Shown: in pieces, positions 42,413-51,630 of the stretch | How positions within the stretch are numbered: the first letter of the stretch is position 1 | How the letters are laid out: every line of letters starts with the position of its first letter | NCBI GenBank assembly: GCA_022775765.1 | Contig: JALFKC010000032.1 | Coordinates: 1-64,000 of the forward strand | Length of the DNA stretch: 64,000 nt | Reading direction: 5' to 3' | Origin: Campylobacter sp. | GTDB taxonomy: Bacteria; Campylobacterota; Campylobacteria; Campylobacterales; Campylobacteraceae | Notes under the pieces: model-generated | Database searches by the model: none | The model's input: the letters and a program-made list of their open reading frames with translations, nothing else | Told to the model about the DNA's origin: nothing | Made by a program: the position numbers and the translations under genes

Positions 42413-43495
42413 TTATTCGCACTTTTTACCATCAAGCTCACAAAGAAGCTTGACATTTATCTCGTCAAATTTGTAGATTTTAACCCCTTTGTGGTCCAAA
42501 GAGAAAATTTTAGCATTTTTTTCATCTTTAAATGGAATTAGCTCATTTCCCATTGGTCCTAAAACATCACTTCCTGCGACAAAAAATGCAGTTTTTGCGT
42601 CGGTTATAGTTAATAGGTAATAATCATTTACTTGAATTTGTTTGATTTTAGTATTTTTATCACCGCCATATTTTTGTGGTTCAAGGTAAAACTTCATCAT
42701 ATCCTTAACCCCATCAAAGACCTTGTATTCGTTATTTTCATATATTATTTTGCTTGCCCACTGTTTGTGTGGTGCGACAAACATTCCACACACTGGGCAT
42801 TTATCATTTTCATTTATACTCATTTGCATTCTCACAACTTCCCAAAGATAAAGCGCAGGAGCACTTAGCTCTTTTTCATCACTAAATTTGCAAGTCTTTT
42901 TTAGCTTATTTCTTAAGGCTTTGATATTTTCAAAATTTTGTGGATTTAAAGGAGTGCAGTTTTTTTCATAAAAAGATCTGCCTTTTGGGTAAATTTCTTT
43001 TTGTTTTTTGAGTTTTGATTTGGCAAAATCGCTCTCTTCAAGGGCCAAAACATCTTCAAATTTAGCAATTTCGCCACCAAATTCACCCATAAATTCCCTA
43101 GCGTCATCTTCATTTTCAAAAGCGTATTTGCTAACCTTTGTCATTGTGGTTGGGGCTTTGCTTCCCACAACATAAAATGCACTGTTTGCGTCTATAATTT
43201 TTTCTGTTTTTGCGTCGATTGTTTTGACTGTAGTTAAATCAACAGGGTTTTCTTCATTTTCATACACTAGACATCTAATGCTACAATAGTGCCTATCTTT
43301 GCCATTTTTAAGCGTAGCAGCGTGAGTGGTTTTGTAGTGCTTATTTAGAGGCATACCACAAATCGGACAAAACTCTTTTTGGTCGCCATCTTGCATAAAA
43401 ACTGGCTCGCCACTCGCAGCTTTGTTAAATTCAGTTGCACTTAAAGGCATAAAAGCTAACATTAATGATAAAAGTAAAAATTTAACTATTTTCAT
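42413..43495 (-). CDS. NosL-family protein with two NosL-like domains
   Basis: Signal peptide; FCPICGMPLNKHYKTTHAATLKNGKDRHYCSIRCL and DKCPVCGMFVAPHKQWASKIIYENNEYKVFDGVKDMMKFYL. Confidence 0.88.
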   Translation of the reverse strand: MKIVKFLLLSLMLAFMPLSATEFNKAASGEPVFMQDGDQKEFCPICGMPLNKHYKTTHAATLKNGKDRHYCSIRCLVYENEENPVDLTTVKTIDAKTEKIIDANSAFYVVGSKAPTTMTKVSKYAFENEDDAREFMGEFGGEIAKFEDVLALEESDFAKSKLKKQKEIYPKGRSFYEKNCTPLNPQNFENIKALRNKLKKTCKFSDEKELSAPALYLWEVVRMQMSINENDKCPVCGMFVAPHKQWASKIIYENNEYKVFDGVKDMMKFYLEPQKYGGDKNTKIKQIQVNDYYLLTITDAKTAFFVAGSDVLGPMGNELIPFKDEKNAKIFSLDHKGVKIYKFDEINVKLLCELDGKKCE

Positions 43496-43713
43496 ATATA
43501 GTCTCCTTTAAAATGATACGATATTATATCGTAGTAAAAATAACTTAACTCTTAAAAAATATATTAATATATATCTTGTAATTAATTTTAAGTAAATAAT
43601 AGGCTAGATTTACTCAGAAACGGCTAAATTTAGCATTAAATTTGAGTTTTTATGTTTATTTTATTGAAATTTCTATATGATAAAATTTTTAAATTTAAAA
43701 TTAAAGGTTTTTT

Positions 43714-44774
43714 ATGAGAAAAATAGTGTTACTTTTAGTAATCTTTGTGGCTTTTTTGCAGGCAAATGATAAGGTTTATAAACTCAAACTCGCCTCAAGC
43801 TATGAAAGCACTATGCCAATTTTAGGCGAAGTGATTGAAGAGCTAGCAGATACGGTTAAAATTATGTCAAATGGTCGCCTTGAAATTCGCATAGATACCC
43901 CATCAAAGCACAAAGCGCCATTTTCCATCTATGATATGGTAAAAAACGGCCAATATGATGCTGGCTTTACCTGCTCGTATTTTTATAAAGGTAAAGATAG
44001 TGTTTTTACGCTTTTTACAACTGTGCCTTTTGGAATGACAAAAGATGAACAACACGCGTGGTGGCTCTATGGCGGTGGCAAAGAGCTGAGCGATAAAGTT
44101 TATGCAAAATATAATATGAAGGAGTTTTTGTTTTTAAACAGCGGTATGCAAATGGGTGGCTGGTTTAAAAAAGAGATAAACTCACTTGAGGATTTAAAAG
44201 GGCTAAAGATAAGAATTCCAGGTTTTGGCGGAGAGGTGATGAGCAAGCTTGGCGTTGCTATTACAACCATACCAATTGGTGAGCTTTATATGGCCCTTGA
44301 AATGGGGACAATTGACGCAGTTGAGTGGGTTAGTCCATCTTATGATATTCCACTAGGCTTTCACAAAGTAGCAAAATACTACTACACAGGTTGGCAAGAA
44401 CCAGCTAGCGAAAATCAAATAGTAGTAAATTTAAAAGCGTGGAATAAGCTTCCTGCTGATTTACAAGAGATCTTCAAATCTGCAGTTGTTGAAGTGGGCG
44501 AAAAGGGTATGTTAAAGCGTTTTATGAAAATGCTAAATTGCTTCAAACCTTAAAAAGTGATTTCCCTGAAGTGCAAATTTCATCATTTCCACCAGAAGTG
44601 ATGGACGCTCTTAAAGCGGCAACCGATGAGAGTATTGAGGCAAATTCGCTTAGTAATCCACTATTTAAAGAAGTGGCAGATTCTCAAAGGGAGTTTTTAA
44701 AACAAGCTAGAGAGTGGAGTATAGCAAGCGATTTTGCTTATCTTGAAAAAACAACTAATAAAGGAGAAAAATAG
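43714..44774 (+). pseudogene. TRAP transporter solute-binding protein (DctP family), frameshifted
   Basis: ORFs 43714-44553 and 44538-44774 together match the full-length paralog at 44774-45841; frame lost near 44513-44517 (TTAAAGCG, expected TTAAAAGCG). Confidence 0.85.
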
Positions 44775-45841
44775 TGAAAAAATTATTTTGTGCTTTGGCC
44801 ACTGTTGTAGCCCTAGCAAATTTTGCATATGCAAAAACATATAAATTAAGACTGGCTACGACTTGGGAAAATACTATGCCTGTGCTAGGAGACGTGGCAA
44901 ATGAGTTTAAAGAATACGCTGAAAAACTTAGCGACGGTAGATTAGAAATTCGCGTTGATACGCCATCAAAGCATAAGGCTGGATTTGGAATTTATGACTT
45001 TGTCAAAAGCGGTCAGTATGATTTGGGCTTTAGTGCACTTTATTATTACAAGGGCAAAGACCCCAAAACTATGCTTTGGACTGCGGTTCCTTTTGGGCTA
45101 AATACCGCTGAAAGGCAGGCGTGGTATTATTATGGCGGCGGCAAAGAGCTAGCTGACGAGATGTTTAATCCTGCGGGGATGAAGATTTTCCCAATGGGTT
45201 CAACTGGAATTCAAATGGGTGGCTGGTTTAAAAAAGAGATTAATTCTCTTGAGGATTTACAAGGTCTAAAAATTAGAATCCCAGGCTTTGGTGGAGAGGT
45301 GATGAGTAGGCTAGGCGTTAGTATCAATACAATTCCAACAGGTGAGCTTTATATGGCCCTTGAGATGGGGACAATTGACGCAGTTGAGTGGGTTAGCCCT
45401 GTGTATGATATGCCAATTGGCTTTGATAAGGTAGCAAAATACTACTACACAGGTTGGCAAGAACCAACAGGCGATGTGCATTTGATGGTAAATTTAAAGT
45501 CTTATGAGAAGCTTCCAGCCGATTTGCAACTCATCATTGAAGCGGCTGCGAGAATGGCGGGCGAAAATATGCTTCATAAAGGCTTTTATGAGAACTCTAA
45601 AATTTGGGATAAGATACAAAGTGGCAATTCAGATGTAGAGATTAGGCAGTTTCCACCAGTTGTGCTAGAGGCTTTAAAAAACGCTACAAATGAGATATTG
45701 GATGAACTTTCAAGCAAAGATGAGATGTTTAAAAAGATACTAGATTCTCAAAAAGAGTTCCAAAAAATCGGTAGGGAGTGGTATAAGATAAGTGATTTTG
45801 CTTATGTAGATAGCCAGCTTGATGATAACTCTAGCAAGTAA
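44774..45841 (+). CDS. TRAP transporter solute-binding protein (DctP family)
   Basis: Signal peptide; EINSLEDLQGLKIRIPGFGGEVMSRLGVSINTIPTGELYMALEMGTIDAVEW. Confidence 0.93.
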   Translation: MKKLFCALATVVALANFAYAKTYKLRLATTWENTMPVLGDVANEFKEYAEKLSDGRLEIRVDTPSKHKAGFGIYDFVKSGQYDLGFSALYYYKGKDPKTMLWTAVPFGLNTAERQAWYYYGGGKELADEMFNPAGMKIFPMGSTGIQMGGWFKKEINSLEDLQGLKIRIPGFGGEVMSRLGVSINTIPTGELYMALEMGTIDAVEWVSPVYDMPIGFDKVAKYYYTGWQEPTGDVHLMVNLKSYEKLPADLQLIIEAAARMAGENMLHKGFYENSKIWDKIQSGNSDVEIRQFPPVVLEALKNATNEILDELSSKDEMFKKILDSQKEFQKIGREWYKISDFAYVDSQLDDNSSK

Positions 45842-46346
45842 ATTTGGGATTATTAAATCCATTCATAAATTTGTTTAAAATTTGTGGATGGTGTTGTTGA
45901 TAGTTAAGTTGTAAATTTTGTGAAAATTTGATAGATTATAGCATAAATTTACAATGCACTGCTAAATTTAGTAAATTTAAAACCAATGACTAACTATCTA
46001 AATTGACATTGCAAACAAGCTTAGATATTTTCAAACTTATTAATTTTGTATAAATTTGGGTTGTAAAATTTATACAAAATTTGCCACCACAATATATCTT
46101 AAGCGAATCTTTTAGCTTGTAACTTTTCAAAAAACCTTATGGATTTAATAGAATATCTATTTTGATATAGCATTATACTTTTTTGCTTTATAGTATTTTT
46201 AATAAGACTAAAGTATAAGAAAATGCGAAATAAATTTATCTATTTTTTATCTCTTTGAATTTAGTTAGCATACTCTTTTTGTTTAAAAACAGAGCTTTAT
46301 CCAACGCTACTGTTTTAAGCAATTTAGCTTGAGTGTTGGGTTTGCC

Positions 46347-46416
46347 AAACCAGCATCGACTTTGTCTTTTGGGTCGCATATGCTGGTTTTACACAGAAAT
46401 CTTTTGCTTCGCAAAA
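46347..46416. other. structured non-coding segment with two inverted repeats
   Basis: AAACCAGCATCGAC (46347-46360) pairs with GTCG-(CAT)-ATGCTGGTTT (46373-46389); TTTTGC-TTC-GCAAAA at 46402-46416. Confidence 0.45.
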
Positions 46417-46642
46417 ACGCTTCGCTGATTTTCAAAAGAAACCACCCTCGACATTTTAAGAGTTTTTCACACTTATTAACTTAATTTTTAAATTTCAAAA
46501 TGAGTTAAAAATTATAATAAGCTTTTTAGAGTTTAAGCTATCTTTAGTCAAAAGATTTTGGCAAATTTTTGTGTAAATTTAAGAGAATTTTAGTATTTAT
46601 AATAAATTAAATCTACTAAATTCTCTTAAATTTAGTGCTAAA

Positions 46643-47017
46643 TCAATTAACCTTAGCGATCACTTCGATTTCTATCAAAGCGTCTTTTGGCAAGGTTTTG
46701 ATAGCCACTGTGCTTCTTGCAGGTTTGTGAGTACTAAATACTTTAGCATAAATCTCATTAACCACGCCAAAATTACCCATATCAGCCAAAAATATAGTGG
46801 TTTTTACTACTTTATCAAAGCTAGTGCCAGCTTCTTTTAAAATTTCACCTAAATTTTGCAAAACCTGTTTGGTTTGAGTCTCTATGCCGCCCTTAACAAA
46901 CTCACCATCGCTAGTTAGTGGAATTTGACCTGAAACAAAAACAAATCCATTTGCCATCACAGCTTGTGAATACGGCCCAATTGCCGCAGGGGCTTTGTTT
47001 GTAGATATAACTTTCAT
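46643..47017 (-). CDS. ridA: RidA family reactive intermediate/imine deaminase
   Basis: MKVISTNKAPAAIGPYSQAV ... FVSGQIPL ... ARSTVAIKTLPKDALIEIEVIA. Confidence 0.95.
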   Translation of the reverse strand: MKVISTNKAPAAIGPYSQAVMANGFVFVSGQIPLTSDGEFVKGGIETQTKQVLQNLGEILKEAGTSFDKVVKTTIFLADMGNFGVVNEIYAKVFSTHKPARSTVAIKTLPKDALIEIEVIAKVN

Positions 47018-47026
47018 TTTCTCTCC

Positions 47027-47623
47027 TTAAATTATAAAGTTTTGATATAGCAATTTTACTGCAAAAAACAGTAGTATTACAAACGAAAAGTAAGCAAACC
47101 ACTTCATCACCGTTTGATTGATAAATTTTCTTGATTTATTCACTGTTAATGGCAAAAACACAAGCCACGAAAGCGATGAGATAATAAAGCCAAGTATGAG
47201 TAGGGCTGGGTTTTGATGGGTGGCACTAAGGGCAGCAATTCCGATCCAAAATGTGATGGCGTAGGGGTTTGAAAAGCCTAGACCTATGCCTTTGAGATAC
47301 ATTTTAAACGCTTCATTGTGTGGGATGGCGTCTTTTTTGATCTGAAGTGGTTTTTTAGCACCCTTTAAGATTCCAAATGCCATATAAGAGAGTATTAATG
47401 CACCTAAAATCGCTAAAATTTTCATTACCAAAGGGTTGTTTGCAAAGGCTAAGACTCCTAAATTTACGAGCAAAAAATAGACCATATCAGCACTAAATGC
47501 CCCAAGCCCAAAAGGCACGGCAAGACGCACAGAAGTTAGGGCGTATGAGATAATTAGCACATTTATAGGCCCCATCGGCACAACTAGAGCGTATCCTAGG
47601 ATTATTCCATCTATAAAATCCAT
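47027..47623 (-). CDS. LysE family translocator
   Basis: GYALVVPMGPINVLIISYAL; GLGFSNPYAITFWIG. Confidence 0.9.
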   Translation of the reverse strand: MDFIDGIILGYALVVPMGPINVLIISYALTSVRLAVPFGLGAFSADMVYFLLVNLGVLAFANNPLVMKILAILGALILSYMAFGILKGAKKPLQIKKDAIPHNEAFKMYLKGIGLGFSNPYAITFWIGIAALSATHQNPALLILGFIISSLSWLVFLPLTVNKSRKFINQTVMKWFAYFSFVILLFFAVKLLYQNFII

Positions 47624-47624
47624 C

Positions 47625-49826
47625 TTAAAGCCTCACAACTTTTGCACCAAATCCACCATCAGATGGCGGTGCGTCATAAAATTCTCTAACGCTAGGGTGA
47701 GCTTTTAAAAACTCTTTGACAGCGTAAGCTAGCTTGCCTGTGCCAATGCCGTGCTTAACCAAAACTTCATCAAACCCTAGCACCAAGCTATCAGAGATAA
47801 ACTTATCTAGCAAATTTATCGCCTCTTGGCTTCTAAGTCCGTGAAGATCTATGCTAACACTAGCTTTGGATGGCTTTTCAATGCTTAATTTAACTGAGTT
47901 TTTAGACTTTGGTGGCTTGGATGATGGTTTTAATGAGTTTAATTTAATGCGTAAATTTATGCCATTTGCGTCAATCAATGCTTCGTTTTTATTTATTGAG
48001 AGAATTTGCCCTTTGATATTTTGGTATTTGACATAATCACCAACTTTAACGTTTTGCTCTTTTTGGCTAAATTTTGGCTTTTCAATGCTTTTTATGAGCT
48101 CATTTGCTCTGTTTAAAGCTCTTTGCTTATCTTTGGTATCTTTTAAATTTAGAGTTTTTTTGACCTCTTTGATGGCTTGATAGTATTCAAACTCAAGCTT
48201 TGAGATGAGCTTTTTTTGTTCATTTTCGTGGTTTTCTTTTTGGGCCGAGAGATTAGAGATGGTTTTTTGAAGTTTAATCTCAAGGTTTTTGTTCTCTTCT
48301 AGTTTGGTTTTAAGCTCTAACTCTAAATTTACCGCTTTGTTTATCATCTCGTTTAGATTTTCTTTATCAAGGCCGTATTCAGCCTTTGCTTCGCTTACAA
48401 AATTTGCAGGAATTCCATATCTCAAAGCTGTCTCAAAGGCGTAAGATTTGCCAATAATTCCGCTTAAAAACTCATACTTTGGAAGTGCTAATTTTTCATC
48501 ATAAAGTGCGGCCAAAAGCTCAACTTCGCTATGCTTTGCAAGTATCATAGCAAGGCGTTTGTGGTGAGTTGTTATGACTAATTTTACATCATTTTGAATG
48601 AGTTTATTTATCAAAACAGCATACAAGCTAGCTCCTTCTTCAAAATCAGTGCCAAGTTCAATCTCATCAATTCCAATTAGCATATTTTTCTTGCCAAAAA
48701 ACTGGCTAAAATGTGCCATTCTGCCTGCAAATGTTGAGATGTCATTTTTGACATTTTGCGGGTCTTCCATAATGATATCAAGCTCTTTAAAGTTGCCGAT
48801 TTTGCTTTTTGATGAGTTTATTGGCATAGGAAGTAGGTATTTAGCAAGCAGGGCCGCACTTAGGATAGATTTTAGTAGCATACTTTTGCCGCCAGCATTC
48901 ACGCCTGTAATAAGTAGGACTTTTTTGGTAAAGCTCACACTCACTCTTTTTGGATTTTTTAGGGCGGGATGGGCAAATTCGCTCAAAATTATATCTTTAG
49001 AACTATCGCTTAATACAAACTCATAGTCATTAGTTTTAGCCATAAAAACTCTTGCAAGTAAGCTATCAAGCCTGTCGTAAGAGCGGTTTATAAATTTTAA
49101 AAATGGCAAATTTTTATTAAAAATTTCACTGATTTTTTTGCAGTATTCATAAATTATCTCTTCGTTTTTTAAAAGTATATCTTCTTGCTCACTTTTGAGT
49201 TTTGAAATCGCAGTAGGAAATATATAAAAATACCCGCCACTACTTCTAGCGACTATTTTGCCCTTTAGTGCGTGGTTAAAACCACCCCTTACCAGAAGGG
49301 TTTCACTATCATTGATATAGTGAATTTGAGTATCAACAAGATATGGGGTGATATTTTTAGAATAAATTAGCCTTTTTAACTCGTTATTTATCTCATCTTT
49401 TTTCATTCTATAGGCGTTTTTTAGTGCTCTAAATCTCTCATCAACACTCTCTTTTAACTCACCCTTATCGTCAAAATAGTTTGAGATCTCAATCATCTCA
49501 TCTTTTATCTCAATCTTATCAAGCCACTCTTTAAATGACCCCCCAAACTCAAGCTTTTTGATATAACAAAAATAGCTTATAATCTTAGCAAATTCATAAA
49601 TTTCACTGATATGCAAAGCGGCAAATTTACTAAGCCTAATGAGTGCGTCATCAAGGTTTGCAACGCTTTTTGGCGGAGTTATCTCAAATTTTGAAAGTTC
49701 ATTTATATATTCGCTTGCGATTTTGATATCACCTTGCAAAAATAGTGGCTTTTCCCTAGATAAAAATGAGTGAAATTTAGCCAGATATTCATCCAAATCA
49801 AGCCTTGCAAAAAGCTCACTATTCAT
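47625..49826 (-). CDS. mutS2: endonuclease MutS2 family protein
   Basis: Walker A LLITGVNAGGKSMLLKS, IGIDEIELGTDFEEGASLYA, C-terminal Smr domain (SIDLHGLRSQEAINLLDKF). Confidence 0.92.
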   Translation of the reverse strand: MNSELFARLDLDEYLAKFHSFLSREKPLFLQGDIKIASEYINELSKFEITPPKSVANLDDALIRLSKFAALHISEIYEFAKIISYFCYIKKLEFGGSFKEWLDKIEIKDEMIEISNYFDDKGELKESVDERFRALKNAYRMKKDEINNELKRLIYSKNITPYLVDTQIHYINDSETLLVRGGFNHALKGKIVARSSGGYFYIFPTAISKLKSEQEDILLKNEEIIYEYCKKISEIFNKNLPFLKFINRSYDRLDSLLARVFMAKTNDYEFVLSDSSKDIILSEFAHPALKNPKRVSVSFTKKVLLITGVNAGGKSMLLKSILSAALLAKYLLPMPINSSKSKIGNFKELDIIMEDPQNVKNDISTFAGRMAHFSQFFGKKNMLIGIDEIELGTDFEEGASLYAVLINKLIQNDVKLVITTHHKRLAMILAKHSEVELLAALYDEKLALPKYEFLSGIIGKSYAFETALRYGIPANFVSEAKAEYGLDKENLNEMINKAVNLELELKTKLEENKNLEIKLQKTISNLSAQKENHENEQKKLISKLEFEYYQAIKEVKKTLNLKDTKDKQRALNRANELIKSIEKPKFSQKEQNVKVGDYVKYQNIKGQILSINKNEALIDANGINLRIKLNSLKPSSKPPKSKNSVKLSIEKPSKASVSIDLHGLRSQEAINLLDKFISDSLVLGFDEVLVKHGIGTGKLAYAVKEFLKAHPSVREFYDAPPSDGGFGAKVVRL

Positions 49827-50172
49827 CTGTTTCACACTCTTTCATTTTGATTACAAGCCCTTTAAACTCATCACTCACCCCTCTTTTTGAAGTAAAACTT
49901 GAGAGTGCTTCGGCTATGTCAAAGTTGGTTTTATTGACATCGTAGTTGCCACATTTCAAAGTTTTGTTTTGTTTGTAAGCTAGGATTATAGCGTCTCTTT
50001 TTGCGTAATTTACTTTTTGTTTTTTATTTTCATAAAAATAGCCAAATATGCAAAGTCCCACAAAAAACAGACAGATTATCGCTTTTATGGTTTTGGTTAG
50101 TTTTGAATTATTTGAGTTTAGCACCAAAATAATCAGCACCAAAGCTGCTAAAAAAAAGAGCACTCTTATCAA
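49819..50172 (-). CDS. hypothetical membrane-anchored protein
   Basis: 117-aa ORF with two N-terminal hydrophobic segments; overlaps murC and mutS2. Confidence 0.7.
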   Translation of the reverse strand: MIRVLFFLAALVLIILVLNSNNSKLTKTIKAIICLFFVGLCIFGYFYENKKQKVNYAKRDAIILAYKQNKTLKCGNYDVNKTNFDIAEALSSFTSKRGVSDEFKGLVIKMKECETDE

Positions 50173-51494
50173 AACTCACCCCTTAATTGCCCCGATATAT
50201 CTCCAGCTCCAAAGCCTATTACCAACCCTTCATCAAGCAGATGTTTTACGCCAAAGCTATCTACGAACTCAAGGTAGTTTTTGCCCCTCTTGATCTCATT
50301 TGCAAACATTGGATTAAGGTTTTTAAACTCATCTTTTAGGCTTATGCCATTATCAGTTTCACCAGCTGCAAACACAGGAAGTATCACAAGCTCATCAGCT
50401 AACTCAAAGCACTTTTTAAATGCGTCTAAATTTGCCTTGAGGCGAGTGTATCTATGTGGCTGAAAAATCGCAACTATTCGCTTGATATCAAGCATTTTGG
50501 CGTATTCTTTTGCCCCCATCAAAGTAGCTTTTATCTCGGTTGGATGGTGGGCGTAATCATCAATCAATACGAAATTTTTGCTCGCGTGCAAGATATCAAA
50601 GCGTCTTTTTATGCCTTTAAAATGGCTGATTTTTGCTCTAATCTCTTCAAGTCCTATCTCGCAATTTGCTCCAAGTATCGCTAAGCTAGCGTCGATTGCA
50701 ATATGTTCTCCAAGCCCAAAAACTTCAAATTTGCCAAGCTCTTTGAGATTAAAGCTTATGTATGGTTGATAATCTCTTAAGACTGCTTTAAGCTCTGTGA
50801 TATCTATGCTAGGAAAAAGCTTTATACAGTCCATTTTAAGGGTGGATAAAAACTCATCTTCAGCGTTGATTACGCGAATTTTAGCCCTTTCTAAAAAGCC
50901 TTTATAAGCTGCGTGAAATTTTTGCAAATCAAAATCATAATGCTCCATATGTTCAGGCTCTGCGTTAGTAACGATGGCTAAATATGGATTTGAGTTTAAA
51001 AAGCTACTATCACTCTCATCAGCTTCAAAAATAATATTGTCACTTTCGTTATATTTCATATTGGACCCAAACTGCTTTGAGATAGCCCCAATTATCATTG
51101 AACCATCAAGAATGCTTGAAAGCATTGATGAAGTGGTGCTTTTGCCGTGAGCTCCAGCGACTGAAAAGACTCGTTTGTCTTTTAAAACAAATGGCAAAAT
51201 CTCTTTTCTTGAGTAGCATTTTATTCCTAATTTTTTAGCCTCTAAAAGCTCAGGATTACTCTCTTTAATCGCTGCAGAATACACGACAAAATCTTGATCT
51301 TTTATATTTTCTTTGGCGTGCGGGGTTGAGATATCCATCCCAATTTGTCTTAACTCTTTGATAGTAGAACTCTCTTTTATATCAGAACCACTTATTATGA
51401 ACTCTTTTTTTTCGTGCAAAAACCTAGCAATGGCTGAAATTCCTATGCCGCCTATGCCTATAAAATGAACTTTTTTCAACTTAAAACCATCCAA
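50169..51494 (-). CDS. murC: UDP-N-acetylmuramate--L-alanine ligase
   Basis: HFIGIGGIGISAIARFL, VAGAHGKSTTSSML, DDYAHHPTEI. Confidence 0.97.
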   Translation of the reverse strand: MDGFKLKKVHFIGIGGIGISAIARFLHEKKEFIISGSDIKESSTIKELRQIGMDISTPHAKENIKDQDFVVYSAAIKESNPELLEAKKLGIKCYSRKEILPFVLKDKRVFSVAGAHGKSTTSSMLSSILDGSMIIGAISKQFGSNMKYNESDNIIFEADESDSSFLNSNPYLAIVTNAEPEHMEHYDFDLQKFHAAYKGFLERAKIRVINAEDEFLSTLKMDCIKLFPSIDITELKAVLRDYQPYISFNLKELGKFEVFGLGEHIAIDASLAILGANCEIGLEEIRAKISHFKGIKRRFDILHASKNFVLIDDYAHHPTEIKATLMGAKEYAKMLDIKRIVAIFQPHRYTRLKANLDAFKKCFELADELVILPVFAAGETDNGISLKDEFKNLNPMFANEIKRGKNYLEFVDSFGVKHLLDEGLVIGFGAGDISGQLRGEF

Positions 51495-51630
51495 AAATTT
51501 GTTATTTAAGAGTGATATTTTACCTAAATTCTCTTAAATTCAGATAATTCTTAATAAATTTTATCTTGTTTTAAATTTAATCATTGTATTATCTCTAAAT
51601 TTATATTTAATCAAAAATTTAAGGACAGAT

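Noticed and set aside
46343-46416. Inverted repeats considered as a tRNA gene or CRISPR repeat
   Set aside because: No cloverleaf, no T-arm consensus, and no repeated spacer units; kept only as a structured non-coding segment.
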